Position numbers and translations under genes: made by a program. Below, piece by piece: positions 48,762 to 59,434 of a stretch of DNA of 64,000 nucleotides. Below the pieces are notes generated by a model. It saw only the letters and a list, made by a program, of their open reading frames with translations, was not told the origin of the DNA and searched no databases. Source of the DNA: Candidatus Thiovulum imperiosus. GTDB lineage: Bacteria; Campylobacterota; Campylobacteria; Campylobacterales; Thiovulaceae. Position 1 is the stretch's first letter. Every line of letters begins with the position of its first letter. The DNA is taken from the NCBI GenBank assembly GCA_024281175.1, contig JAMJTW010000008.1, positions 94,516 to 158,515 of the forward strand, given 5' to 3'.

Positions 48762-50717
48762 TTAATGTTTTTGTAGCTCCTCAACCTCTTCTTCAAAGAT
48801 ATGTTGCTGACGCAAACTTATCCCTTTCATATGAGATAGAGGGAATGAGAATGCTATACCGTCTCCAGTTGTTGTAATGTGAAGTCTATGAATTATTCCA
48901 TGAAGTACAGGTTCAACAAGCTGTTCAGGAAGTAGGAAAAGAAGAACTGTATCACTAGCTTCATGACTAAATCGATAGAAGTTATCCATCTCTGCTAAGC
49001 CCATTCCAGAAGCGTCAAACATTGTTACACCAGTAGCACCAGCCTCTTTTGCAGCATGTAGAGCATCTTCTCTCTTCTCTTTAGGAACAATTACAGCAAC
49101 TCCAGAAAATTTAAGATTTAAGAAGAGCTGGTCATGATTTCCATCTAAATTTATAGTAGAAATTCCTGCTGTATCTCCAACTGGAACATCAGCTTCTCTA
49201 TTTGCCTCTTCCTCAATTTCAGTATCACTTTTACCAAATTTCTCTGAAAAGATACCGTAGATCATAACTGTAATCATTGGGAAAAGGGAAGCAAAAGCGA
49301 TAAGTCCAAAGCCATCTAAAAGTGGGTCTCTACCAGGAATATTTGTTGCAAGACCAATTCCAAGAGCAGCCACAAGTGGAACTGTTATAGTTGAAGTTGT
49401 TACGGCTCCACTATCATAAGCGATTGGAATAATATATTTTGGTGCAAAAGCCGTGAGAATGATTACAATGATATACCCAATCATGATGTAATAGTGAATA
49501 AATCCACCATCAACAATTCTAAAAGAACCAAGTGAAATACCTATTGCAACTCCACCAGCAACAAATATTCTAAGCCAAAGGTCATCGATTTTTCCATCAC
49601 TTATTTCTTTAGCCTTTTTTGCAATCGCCATAAGAGCAGGTTCAGCCATTGTTGTTGAAAAACCGATAGCAAAAGCAAAGGTGTAGATAATAAATGTTTC
49701 CTCTTTGGTGAGCTGTTCAGCCATTGTTTCACCAAGACTAAAGAGTCCCATTTCAAGACCGTAAATAAATGCGTAAAGTCCTAAAATTACAAGAACTATT
49801 CCTATCGCTACACTTCCAATATTTTCAATATGTTTTTTAATTACAGCATATTGAAAGAAGAGAATTATGATAAGAATTGGAAGAACATCTTTAATTACTC
49901 CTAAAATACCATATAAAATCTCTTCAAGATGTGTAACAGCAGATTTTATTTGAACAGTTTCTGGCATAGCTACTACTTGTGGAACAGCTTTCACAACTTC
50001 TACTGTTGATGCATCGACAAATGAGTAAACTATGATTTGGTATATTTGAACAAATAGCATAGGTGCCAGAGCTGCAAAAGCAATAAGTCCAAATCCATCA
50101 ATTACAGGATTTCTACCTTTTATGCTACTTGCTAAACCTATTCCTAAAGCAGCTACAAGTGGAACTGTCACAGTTGAAGTTGTAACACCACCCAAATCAT
50201 ATGCAAGACCTACTATTTCAGGAGGTGTAAAAAATGTAACACCAACAACTAAGATGTATCCAGCAATGATATAGTAGTGGATTGGGTGTCCTTTGATAAT
50301 TCGGAAAACACCTAAAATAATTGCAAAACCGACAGAGAGAGCTACAACATACCGAAGTGTATCAGCATCTATTCTCCCTTGAGAGATATTTGCTGCTTTT
50401 TCAGCAATAACAGAGAGAGCAGGCTCTGCAATGGTTGAACCGAAACCTATCATAAAGCCGAATAGAAGAACCCAAAAAACTGTTTTTTTAGAGAACTCTC
50501 TTGCTAAATTCTCTCCAACTGGAAAAATACCAATCTCAAGCCCTTGAAGAAATACAGCTAAACCAACTCCAACGATTAAAAGTCCAACAGCAGTAGATTG
50601 CCAACCTTCAGGAATTGTCTGAATTATGACAAGTTGAAAAAAGAGGATTACAAATATAATTGGTAAAAGGTCTCGAAAAGACTCTTTTAGCAATTTTAGA
50701 AAAAAACCAAATTGCAA
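48762..50717 (-). CDS. DUF1538-type membrane protein, internal duplication plus PII-like C-terminus
   Basis: Two homologous halves (LEIGIFPVGENLA...GFGSTIAEPALSVIAEKA and LEMGLFSLGETMA...GFSTTMAEPALMAIAKKA), then a soluble tail NLKFSGVAVIVPKEKREDALHAAKEAGATGVTMFDASG. Confidence 0.85.
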   Translation of the reverse strand: MQFGFFLKLLKESFRDLLPIIFVILFFQLVIIQTIPEGWQSTAVGLLIVGVGLAVFLQGLEIGIFPVGENLAREFSKKTVFWVLLFGFMIGFGSTIAEPALSVIAEKAANISQGRIDADTLRYVVALSVGFAIILGVFRIIKGHPIHYYIIAGYILVVGVTFFTPPEIVGLAYDLGGVTTSTVTVPLVAALGIGLASSIKGRNPVIDGFGLIAFAALAPMLFVQIYQIIVYSFVDASTVEVVKAVPQVVAMPETVQIKSAVTHLEEILYGILGVIKDVLPILIIILFFQYAVIKKHIENIGSVAIGIVLVILGLYAFIYGLEMGLFSLGETMAEQLTKEETFIIYTFAFAIGFSTTMAEPALMAIAKKAKEISDGKIDDLWLRIFVAGGVAIGISLGSFRIVDGGFIHYYIMIGYIIVIILTAFAPKYIIPIAYDSGAVTTSTITVPLVAALGIGLATNIPGRDPLLDGFGLIAFASLFPMITVMIYGIFSEKFGKSDTEIEEEANREADVPVGDTAGISTINLDGNHDQLFLNLKFSGVAVIVPKEKREDALHAAKEAGATGVTMFDASGMGLAEMDNFYRFSHEASDTVLLFLLPEQLVEPVLHGIIHRLHITTTGDGIAFSFPLSHMKGISLRQQHIFEEEVEELQKH

Positions 50718-50866
50718 ATTGTTTCCTTAAATTAAAATTTCCAAATTGTAACTAATTCAAATTTATTGTGGAAAAATGAGCTTTTATAGTAATAACTTAA
50801 CATTGTATAATTCCCAAATATTATAAAAAAGGAGAGCGGTCTCCCTTTACTGCGAAATAAGAAAAA

Positions 50867-51820
50867 ATGACAAAAATATATGATGTAATAGTTGTTGGTG
50901 CTGGTCCTGGTGGAGTAGCGATGATGGTAGAACTTGCTGAAAGAGGAATTTCAAACACTCTGCTTCTTGAAAAAAGCTCTATGTTTCTCTCTACAATTCG
51001 AGATTTTTATAAAGATGGCAAAAGAGTTGATAAAGAGTGGAAAGGCGTATCTATTGAACCAAGAGGTGTGATAGATTTTCTTGATGGAACAAAAGAGACA
51101 ACTTTGGAATTTTTTGGAAACCTCATCGAAAAAAGAGAGTTGGAAGTGGAGTACTCAAAAGAGGTAGAGAGTATTGAGAGTTGGGATAATAAATTTAGAA
51201 TTCATACAACTTCTAATGAACTTTTTATTGCAGAAAAAGTAGTGGTAGCAATTGGAAGTATGGGGAAACCGAATAAACCTGATTATAAAATTCCTCCTAA
51301 GTTGAAAAGTGTTGTAAATTTCAATACTGACAAATGTTCTACAAATGAAAATATCTTAGTTGTTGGTGGTGGAAATTCAGCTTCCGAATACGCTTACGCC
51401 TTAGTTGATGATGGCAATAGTGTTACGATGTCTTATCGAAAACATAGATTTAGTCGCTTAAATTCTGAAAACCTACATATTTTAAAAGAGTATTCTGAAA
51501 AAAAGAAACTGAAACTCAAAATGGCAATAGATATTGAGAAACTTTCTGAAGCTGATGGGAAAGTTAGAGTTCACTTTTCTCATGGAGAAACTGAGGTTTA
51601 TGATAGAGTTATCTATGCAATTGGTGGTGCTGTTCCAACTGATACTCTTCGAAAAAGCAAAATAGAGTTAAATGAGAATCTCAGACCAATTTTGAATGAA
51701 AATATGGAAACATCTGTATCAGGAATTTTTGTAATTGGTGATTTAGGTTCTGTTTCTGGAGGTTCTATCTCTCTTGCCATAGACAACGCTTATACCGTGG
51801 CTGAAAAGATTGTAAAATGA
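50867..51820 (+). CDS. NAD(P)-binding FAD-dependent oxidoreductase
   Basis: DVIVVGAGPGGVAMMVELAERG and ILVVGGGNSASEYAYALVDDGNSVTMSYR. Confidence 0.9.
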   Translation: MTKIYDVIVVGAGPGGVAMMVELAERGISNTLLLEKSSMFLSTIRDFYKDGKRVDKEWKGVSIEPRGVIDFLDGTKETTLEFFGNLIEKRELEVEYSKEVESIESWDNKFRIHTTSNELFIAEKVVVAIGSMGKPNKPDYKIPPKLKSVVNFNTDKCSTNENILVVGGGNSASEYAYALVDDGNSVTMSYRKHRFSRLNSENLHILKEYSEKKKLKLKMAIDIEKLSEADGKVRVHFSHGETEVYDRVIYAIGGAVPTDTLRKSKIELNENLRPILNENMETSVSGIFVIGDLGSVSGGSISLAIDNAYTVAEKIVK

Positions 51821-52407
51821 GATTACTTGCACTTTTCATGCCAATACTCCTCTTTGGAGATATTGAGATAGATTTTCAAGAGAGAGAAGATGATGAGGTT
51901 GTCTATAAACAGATAATCTCTTTTGAACTTGGTGGTGGAACAATTCAAAGACCAAAGGCTGATACTTTGGCACAAGAGTCATCAATTAGTAGAGATTTCT
52001 ACTCAGCTGGAGTTAAAATTGGTGCTGAAGATATAGGACTTCGTCTTTTTCTATCTTATCGACCTTTGCTAATTGAGGAAGAAGATGAGACTATTTTAAC
52101 TCACAGTTTTGGATTGGAGTTAGACTCTTTAATAGATTTGAATGAGAGAATAAGGCTATTTTACGGTCTTGTTGGAGGTGGTATTGCATATGAGATAGAA
52201 GACAAAAATAGCTCTATTGAGTATAGTAAAACTATTACTCCATATTATGGATTAAATTTAGGAGCAATTTTTGACCTAGCAGAACACTTTGAGTTTGAAG
52301 TTGGTGGAAGATTTGCAATTACAAATATAAATAGTAGTGAACTTGATAGCTCTTACATATTTGACAATGTACTAAACTACTATATTGGTTTGAATTACAA
52401 ATATTAG
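51817..52407 (+). CDS. Outer-membrane beta-barrel-like protein
   Basis: Signal peptide; alternating amphipathic strands ending VLNYYIGLNYKY. Confidence 0.65.
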   Translation: MRLLALFMPILLFGDIEIDFQEREDDEVVYKQIISFELGGGTIQRPKADTLAQESSISRDFYSAGVKIGAEDIGLRLFLSYRPLLIEEEDETILTHSFGLELDSLIDLNERIRLFYGLVGGGIAYEIEDKNSSIEYSKTITPYYGLNLGAIFDLAEHFEFEVGGRFAITNINSSELDSSYIFDNVLNYYIGLNYKY

Positions 52408-52482
52408 TGGTGGTCGCAACAAGATTTGAACTTGTGACCACTACCATGTCAAGGTAGCACTCTACCACTGAGTTATGCGACC
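52408..52482 (-). tRNA. tRNA-Val (anticodon GAC), CCA encoded
   Basis: Minus strand GGTCGCATAACTCAGTGGTAGAGTGCTACCTTGACATGGTAGTGGTCACAAGTTCAAATCTTGTTGCGACCACCA folds as a cloverleaf; anticodon loop TTGACAT. Confidence 0.95.
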
Positions 52483-52543
52483 ATTTAAAAAAAGTGAACT
52501 AATTATACAGTATGAAATATAAAATTATTCTTACGGAAGATAG

Positions 52544-55500
52544 ATGAATTATAAAGATAGATTTGATTTAGATGAAAATATAAGTTTTGGAATTTGGTAC
52601 TTTGAGATAGAGACAGAGATACTCTATTGGTCAGATACAATGTATGAAATTTTTGAATTTGAAAAAGATGTCAAAAACTTAGAGAAGAAACTTATAGAAA
52701 TTATAAATCCAGAGGATTTAGAAAAGTATCTAAAAAAGAATTTTCCTTATGAAGTTTCATATAGAGTAATTTTAGAAAGTGGTGTAGAGAAAATTATAAA
52801 AGAGAAGAGAGATATTAAATACTCTACTACTGGAAAACCGACATATAGATATGGTACAGTTCAGGATATTACAACAGTTCACAATTTAGAACAGCAGTTC
52901 TATATAAATCGCTCTTTTATGAATAGTGCCAATTCCATAATTTCTGTAATAGATAAAAATGGCGTAATGGTTGATATCAATCCTTACGGAGAGAAATTTA
53001 CAGGCTTCTCAAAAGAGGAGATAGCTTCACAACCATTTTTCTGGAAAATATTTCTTCCTGAGTATATAAGAGATAGAGTTTTAGATGTAGTGGAAGAGGC
53101 TAAAAAAGGGAATATTGTCAAGCAGTTCCAGAATGGTTGGATATCAAAAAGTGGTGAAGAGAGAATATTTCAGTGGTCAAATGCTTTAATTCTTGATAGA
53201 AATGGAGAGATGGAGTATATAACTTCTATTGGAGTTGATATTACAGAACAGAAAAGAGATGAAGCAAAACTACGACTTTTAGAGTTCGCTATAAATCACA
53301 TTAGCGATGCTGTATATCTCTCAAATCAAAAAGAGGAGTTTGAGTATATCAATAGGGGTGTGATAAAACAGACAGGTTTCAATAAAGAGGAAGTTTTAGA
53401 TTGTAAACTTTCAGATATAGACCGAGATTGGGCTGAATACATAAATAGTATTAGAGAGAAAAAGAGTGTTACCTTAGAGACAATTCACCATAGAAAAGAT
53501 GGCTCACTATTTCCAGTTGAAGTCTCAAACAACTATTTGGAGTTTGATGGAAAAGAGTATGTTTTAAGTGTTGCGAGAGATATTTCAGATAGAAAAGAGA
53601 TATTGGCACAACTTGCTTCAGAGAGAAATAGATTTGCACTTGCAATAGATGGTAGTAGAGATGGTTTGTGGGATTGGAATTTAATTACAGACTCTATTTT
53701 CTTTTCAGAACGATATGAAACTATGTTGGGCTATTTAGCTGGAGAGTTACCAAAAAATAGTAGAGAGCTTTTTGAAATTATCTATTATAAAGATAGAAAA
53801 AAAGCAATTGATAAAATTGAGAGATATCTTGAGAGCGAAGATGATATTTATGAAAATCGCTTTAGAATGAAAGCAAAAAATGGCTCTTGGAAATGGATTT
53901 TAAGTCGGGGCAAAGCACAATTTAACTCTACGGGAAAAGCAGTCAGATTTGTTGGCTTCAATACAGATATTACTGAACAGATGGAGTATCAAGAGCAGTT
54001 AGACCATACAGCAAAACATGATGTTTTAACAAATCTTCCAAATAGATTTCTTCTTTCTGAACTCTTGACTCAAGAGATGAATAACGCTCTTAGAAGTGGA
54101 CAAAACTTAGCACTACTATTTATAGATTTAGATGGTTTTAAAGAGGTGAATGATACTTTTGGACACGATGCAGGAGATGCTGTACTTGTCTCAATATCTG
54201 AAAGAATGAAAAAGATAGTTAGAAAAAATGATATTATCTCTCGTCTTGGAGGCGATGAATTTGTCATTGTAATAAATGGACTAAAAGATATTTCCCATTT
54301 AACTCCTATTCTCAAAAGATTTCTATTTGATTTAAGACAACCTATCTTTTATGAAAATGATAAGCTGTTTGTTTCTGCAAGTATTGGAGTGAGTCTCTAT
54401 CCTCAAGATGAAGAGATAGGCAATGATGCTCTACTTCGTCAAGCAGACCAAGCTATGTATGAAGCGAAAATGAAAGGGAAAAATCAATTTAAATTCTTCA
54501 ACTTGCAGATGACTGAAAAGTTTAGACAGCAACAGAAAAAAGTTCAATATTTCAATATGGCAATAAAAGCTGGTGAACTTAGACTTCTCTATCAGCCAAA
54601 AGTTAATATGAAAACTGGTACAGTAATTGGTGTTGAAGCTCTTGTAAGATGGAATAGTAGAGAGTTTGGTCTACTCTATCCAGATAGTTTTCTAATACAT
54701 ATTGGAAATGATAGTGATTTAATGATAGCTTTGGGACATTGGGTTTTTGACACTGCTTTTAAACAGATGGAAGAGTGGATAAAAAATAGAGTGAATATTA
54801 GAATGAGTATAAATGTCAGCTCTCACGAACTTCAACACCAAGATTTTCCAGAGTTTTTAAAAAGACTCTTTTTAAGACACCCAAATATATCTCCAAACCT
54901 CATCGAAATAGAACTCCTTGAAACAACTCTAATTGAGGATTTTGAAAAGACGGCAGAGACTCTGCGAAAATGCCAAGAGATAGGTGTAACAATTGCCATC
55001 GATGATTTTGGAACAGGTTACTCCTCACTTCAATATCTTAAGAAATTGCCTATGAACAGTATCAAAATTGATAAAAACTTTATAGTTGATATTCTTGAAA
55101 ATAGCTCCAGCATGTCTATTGTTGAAGCAACAGTTGGATTGGGACAAGCATTCTCTACAAGTGTTGTTGCTGAAGGAGTAGAGTCTATTGAACATGGGAA
55201 AATTTTACTTCAATTTGGCTGTCACTTGGGTCAAGGATTTGGTATTGCTAAACCGATGAGTGGTGAGAGTGTTGGAAAATGGATAAAAAACTGGAAAGGC
55301 AATAATCTCTGGAAAACTATTGAACCTATTCCTTCTGAAAATCGCTCTATTCTTTACGCTTCCACTGAGCATCGAAAATGGGTCACTCAAGTTGAAAACT
55401 ATATCTATGGAAAAAGTAAAGAGCTTCCCCAACTAAATTCAAATAAATGTCTTTTAGGTAGATGGCTTATAAGAAACTCTGATGGGATTTGTTCTCAAAA

Positions 55501-55681
55501 TCATGAATTTCAAGAAGTAAAAGAGCTTCATGATGAACTTCATAAGTTTGCTGAATATATAATTTTTAGTTCTGATGAAAATAAAACAGTTCATTTAAAT
55601 AAACTTCATGGAATTAAACGGGAAATTCTCGCAAAATTTGATACTTTGATAAATAAGATTTGTAGAACAGTTCAAAATTAA
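52544..55681 (+). CDS. Multi-PAS GGDEF-EAL protein with C-terminal CZB-like domain
   Basis: Several PAS/PAC units; SRLGGDEFVIVING; LLYQPKVNMKTGTVIGVEALVRW; C-terminal HRKWVTQVENYIYG...CLLGRWL...HDELHKFAEYI. Confidence 0.92.
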   Translation: MNYKDRFDLDENISFGIWYFEIETEILYWSDTMYEIFEFEKDVKNLEKKLIEIINPEDLEKYLKKNFPYEVSYRVILESGVEKIIKEKRDIKYSTTGKPTYRYGTVQDITTVHNLEQQFYINRSFMNSANSIISVIDKNGVMVDINPYGEKFTGFSKEEIASQPFFWKIFLPEYIRDRVLDVVEEAKKGNIVKQFQNGWISKSGEERIFQWSNALILDRNGEMEYITSIGVDITEQKRDEAKLRLLEFAINHISDAVYLSNQKEEFEYINRGVIKQTGFNKEEVLDCKLSDIDRDWAEYINSIREKKSVTLETIHHRKDGSLFPVEVSNNYLEFDGKEYVLSVARDISDRKEILAQLASERNRFALAIDGSRDGLWDWNLITDSIFFSERYETMLGYLAGELPKNSRELFEIIYYKDRKKAIDKIERYLESEDDIYENRFRMKAKNGSWKWILSRGKAQFNSTGKAVRFVGFNTDITEQMEYQEQLDHTAKHDVLTNLPNRFLLSELLTQEMNNALRSGQNLALLFIDLDGFKEVNDTFGHDAGDAVLVSISERMKKIVRKNDIISRLGGDEFVIVINGLKDISHLTPILKRFLFDLRQPIFYENDKLFVSASIGVSLYPQDEEIGNDALLRQADQAMYEAKMKGKNQFKFFNLQMTEKFRQQQKKVQYFNMAIKAGELRLLYQPKVNMKTGTVIGVEALVRWNSREFGLLYPDSFLIHIGNDSDLMIALGHWVFDTAFKQMEEWIKNRVNIRMSINVSSHELQHQDFPEFLKRLFLRHPNISPNLIEIELLETTLIEDFEKTAETLRKCQEIGVTIAIDDFGTGYSSLQYLKKLPMNSIKIDKNFIVDILENSSSMSIVEATVGLGQAFSTSVVAEGVESIEHGKILLQFGCHLGQGFGIAKPMSGESVGKWIKNWKGNNLWKTIEPIPSENRSILYASTEHRKWVTQVENYIYGKSKELPQLNSNKCLLGRWLIRNSDGICSQNHEFQEVKELHDELHKFAEYIIFSSDENKTVHLNKLHGIKREILAKFDTLINKICRTVQN

Positions 55682-57519
55682 AATTTATATACATAGGAGA
55701 AGAAGAGCTCTCTGCCCTCTTTTTTCAAACCATCTTTTTGAGCAGTTGTAAAGCTCTCTACAAAAATATCTCTATTTAAAAGATTTTTGATATAGAGTTT
55801 TAAAGTAGAGTTTTCAAAACTGTAAGAGAGTGTTTGGTCAATTTTGTTATAAGGTTTTATATAGATTTCATCTTTATCTATCTCATCAACAAAGTAAAAT
55901 TGGGTGTAAGAAGAGAGATTTGGAAGGAGTTGAGCTAAAAAAGAGCTTTTGATTAGATGTCTTGAAAGGTGTTCAGTATCAACAAAGCCGTAATTGAAAT
56001 TGAATTCATAATCTCTTAAAAATGTTTTACCAAAATTTAGTTCCAAGCCACGATTTAAAGTCTTATTTTCGCTATTTGAAAATCTCTTTTCAAAATCTTC
56101 CAATTTATCTACTGGAACAAAATCTTTTCTAAAATCATCATCTATATCGTAAAATTCTGTTTCAATTGTTTGACTATTTTCATATTGGAAAAGGTTTAAT
56201 TCAAAAAGTGTTTCGTAGATGAGGTCTTCGTAAATAAGAGAGATTTCCAAACCTTCTAATTTCTCTATCTCCAAATCACTTTCACTCTCTTCACTCCAAG
56301 ATGGTAATCGGTATGCTCTGTTATAAACTCCTTTTACTCTACTCTCATCAGAAAAGCGATAGATAGAACCGAACTGAAAGCTATTTTCTGAATTCTCTAT
56401 TCGTCCATTTAGAGAGAAATCCAAATCATTTCCAAAAGTGTATAAATCTCTAAAATAGAGAGAGAGAACCTCATCGCTATTGTGGTTTGTAAAAGGTTTT
56501 TCTCTCTCTTCTGTAAAGAGATATGTGAAATCATCTTCTCTTCTATTTTTCTCTATAAAACTCTTTTTACTATTTCCAAGAGAGTCCATTTTCTCATATC
56601 TAGCACCAATTGTCAGATAGTTATTTCCAAACTTATCAAACTCAAATTCTACATTTGCAAATCTATATCTATCATAATAGTTCCACTCCTCTATTTCAGA
56701 AAAGAGTCTCTTTTTATCATTAGAGTTATATTTCTGAAAAGTGGAACTATTCTTAAAAAGTGAAATTCCAACTTCGCTACTAAATTCACCAAATCCTAAA
56801 TATTTTCTGGTAGAAAGTTTTGAAATTATTGACTCTTTCTCTTGCTGACCTTTCTCCTCTTCCCAAACTTCAGATAGACCATAAAAGTTCTCTGTAACAT
56901 CTCTTTTATATCTGGTGTAAAATTGGAAATCTGAAAGAAACATATTTGCTCCAACTCCAAAACTCTCACCATCTTTATACCCATCTAAAAAGAGATTGTC
57001 ATCAGAAATTAGAAATCCGCTACCCCAATTTTTGACAAAAATCTCATCATCAAAAGAGCTACTACCGATTTTTGTAGTTACAGAAATTGCTCCTGCTGAA
57101 GCACCATTTCCATAATTTGCAGAATTTGCTCCTCGAAAGACTCTAATTTTTTCAATAAGTTCAATTGGTAAATTTAGATAGAAGTGAGCTGAACCTGTTG
57201 TAAGTTCATTTACAGGAATTCCATCTATAAAAATTTTCACTTTATCAAAACTTGACATATTTGGAGTTTTATAACCTCGAATTACTAAGTAGTCCCAACC
57301 TATCGATGAGGTTGAAAGTTCCACATTTGGTAGTGATGCCAACGCTTCAAGTAGAGTTCTAGCTCCTATAAAATCTTTCTGCTCTAGTAGAGTTACACTT
57401 GAGGGCATATCTTTCAAATTTATACTCTTCTCTCTTGCAATCTCATCAGCTTCTTCAAAAATGAGTTCCAGTTCATTAGAAAAGAGAAGTGCTGGAAATA
57501 GGAAAAGATATCTATACAT
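55678..57519 (-). CDS. TonB-dependent outer-membrane receptor
   Basis: Plug LKDMPSSVTLLEQKDFIGARTLLEALASLPNVELSTSSIGWDYLVIRGYKTPNMSSFDKVKIFIDGIPVNE; barrel C-terminus LFFSYVYKF. Confidence 0.9.
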   Translation of the reverse strand: MYRYLFLFPALLFSNELELIFEEADEIAREKSINLKDMPSSVTLLEQKDFIGARTLLEALASLPNVELSTSSIGWDYLVIRGYKTPNMSSFDKVKIFIDGIPVNELTTGSAHFYLNLPIELIEKIRVFRGANSANYGNGASAGAISVTTKIGSSSFDDEIFVKNWGSGFLISDDNLFLDGYKDGESFGVGANMFLSDFQFYTRYKRDVTENFYGLSEVWEEEKGQQEKESIISKLSTRKYLGFGEFSSEVGISLFKNSSTFQKYNSNDKKRLFSEIEEWNYYDRYRFANVEFEFDKFGNNYLTIGARYEKMDSLGNSKKSFIEKNRREDDFTYLFTEEREKPFTNHNSDEVLSLYFRDLYTFGNDLDFSLNGRIENSENSFQFGSIYRFSDESRVKGVYNRAYRLPSWSEESESDLEIEKLEGLEISLIYEDLIYETLFELNLFQYENSQTIETEFYDIDDDFRKDFVPVDKLEDFEKRFSNSENKTLNRGLELNFGKTFLRDYEFNFNYGFVDTEHLSRHLIKSSFLAQLLPNLSSYTQFYFVDEIDKDEIYIKPYNKIDQTLSYSFENSTLKLYIKNLLNRDIFVESFTTAQKDGLKKEGRELFFSYVYKF

Positions 57520-58882
57520 CTACACTCTTTGGAAGTTCTATCTCAAAAGTAGCACCTATTTCAGAGTTCCAAACTCTTATCTCTCCACCCATCGCCTCAA
57601 TTATTGACTTCGACATATATAATCCTATTCCAGTACCTTTTCCCTGCTCTTTTGTTGTGAAATATGGTTCAAAAACTCTACTCAAATTCTCTACTGGAAT
57701 TCCACCTCCACTATCTGAAATTGAGATAGAGATATTTTTCCCTTTTACAATTTCTATTTCAATTTCCCTCTTCTCAGAATTTTCCAAAACGTCTTTAGAG
57801 TTAGAGAGTATATTTAAAATTACCTGTTCAAACTCATTTTTAAAACCGAAAAACTCTACCTCATCAGAAAAGTTGAAATTTACAGAAATAGAGCTACTCT
57901 CAAAAGAGGCTTGAAGAAGTTTTAGAGAGTCGTAAATCGATGTGTTTAGAGAAAAGAGAGTTTTCTCTTTGTTGGGATTGAAGAACTCTCGAAAATCATC
58001 TATTGTTTGAGACATCTTATCTATCAGCTCTTCACTCTCTTCCAACCTCTTTTCCAGAAAATCTTCATCTAACTTATCTCTATAAAATGCCATCTCAAAA
58101 GATTGAATTAGTAACGCAATCTCATTTAAAGGCTGTCTCCACTGATGAGCAATATTTCCAATCATCTCTCCCATCTGAGCAAGTCGAGCTTGTTGAAACA
58201 TCACTCTATCCTTTTCACGACTCTTTCTCATCTCACTTTGAACTCTTAAAAGAAGCTCATTTACTCCAATTAAAATATATCTTCGTTCATCATTTGCCTC
58301 TATGGAATCCAACTTTTTGAAATTTTGAAAATCGATATTTTGTAACTTTTTAGATAACTTCTCAAAAAAGGAGATGAGGTTTCGAATAGAGAGAAAAAGT
58401 AGGACTCCTAGAAGTAGTAGAGAAATTGCAAGAAAGAGAGAGAATGTTTTATAAACCTCCAGAGTTTCAAGATAGTAATCTGCTGAATAGACAAGAGTAA
58501 CTTTAGAATCTCCAATTTGAAAATTGTAAATAAATAGATTTTCAAAAAGTGAAATATCCTCGAACTTTAGGAATCTCTCTTCAAAGTTTCCATTCTGAAA
58601 CTCTATATTTCTATCTTGAGAAACTCCAATACCTAAAACATTTTCAAGAGAGAGAATTCGATTTAAAATATCATTCATTCCATCAACATCTCCAAACTCA
58701 AGCATAATTTCAATATCTTCTCTGAAAAGGTTTCCAATCTCTCTTATCTGCTTTTTACTACTCTCAATTAGCAATGGATAATTTATATATCTATTATAAA
58801 AATAGAAAATGAGAAAGATGGAGATGGATAGTGAAAAGACCATAAGTGCGATTTTGTAAGCAATTGGAAATCTAATTTTCAT
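57512..58882 (-). CDS. Membrane sensor histidine kinase
   Basis: MIGNIAHQWRQPLNEIALLIQ (H-box), ILNILSNSKDVLEN, ISDSGGGIPVENLSRVFEPYFTTKEQGKGTGIGLYMSKSIIEAMGG. Confidence 0.95.
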   Translation of the reverse strand: MKIRFPIAYKIALMVFSLSISIFLIFYFYNRYINYPLLIESSKKQIREIGNLFREDIEIMLEFGDVDGMNDILNRILSLENVLGIGVSQDRNIEFQNGNFEERFLKFEDISLFENLFIYNFQIGDSKVTLVYSADYYLETLEVYKTFSLFLAISLLLLGVLLFLSIRNLISFFEKLSKKLQNIDFQNFKKLDSIEANDERRYILIGVNELLLRVQSEMRKSREKDRVMFQQARLAQMGEMIGNIAHQWRQPLNEIALLIQSFEMAFYRDKLDEDFLEKRLEESEELIDKMSQTIDDFREFFNPNKEKTLFSLNTSIYDSLKLLQASFESSSISVNFNFSDEVEFFGFKNEFEQVILNILSNSKDVLENSEKREIEIEIVKGKNISISISDSGGGIPVENLSRVFEPYFTTKEQGKGTGIGLYMSKSIIEAMGGEIRVWNSEIGATFEIELPKSVDV

Positions 58883-59387
58883 AAATGAATGAGACCTTTA
58901 ATAGAGTTGAAGAGAGTGAAATTCCAGATTCAACAATTGCTCTTTTATTCAAAATTGGGCGAACTCTTCTCTTATTTAGAATACTTGCAACTACTCCAAA
59001 TCTTAATAGAGCTGGTGATTTTGAAAAGGTTATAAGATGTCTCTCTTTGGCAAATCTCAAAGCCTTTTTTAAATATCTTGTCTCTAAATCAAAAAGATAT
59101 AGTGCTGATGAGGTTTTCAGTTTTGAAATTTGATTTTGAGGAATCAACTCTATTTGAAATTTATATTTTTTAGAAATCAAATTTCTAAGTTTAATTGCCT
59201 CTCTTTTTGAAGAGCTTGGATACAAAATGGAAATTTTGACTTTTCCATTAACAAGTTTCTCTTTCAATTTCAAATCATATTTCAATATTGCTGGAAATAT
59301 CTTTGCGTCAATCTCAATTTCAGATGAAAAGAGAAGTAGTGGTAGAAAGAGAAGTAGCTTTTTCAAAACTGATTTAAAAGTTTCCAA
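58872..59387 (-). CDS. YfiR-like periplasmic protein
   Basis: Signal peptide; LLTFSKSPALLRFGVVASILNKRRVRPILNKRAIVESGISLSSTLLKVS-type C-terminus; overlaps the kinase start. Confidence 0.6.
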   Translation of the reverse strand: METFKSVLKKLLLFLPLLLFSSEIEIDAKIFPAILKYDLKLKEKLVNGKVKISILYPSSSKREAIKLRNLISKKYKFQIELIPQNQISKLKTSSALYLFDLETRYLKKALRFAKERHLITFSKSPALLRFGVVASILNKRRVRPILNKRAIVESGISLSSTLLKVSFIYEN

Positions 59388-59434
59388 AAATCTTGTTTTG
59401 CTTCCAAGTTTCTCTCCATTTTACTATCTAATTT

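Noticed and set aside
54070-55432. Minus ORFs opposite the GGDEF-EAL gene
   Set aside because: Shadow ORFs.
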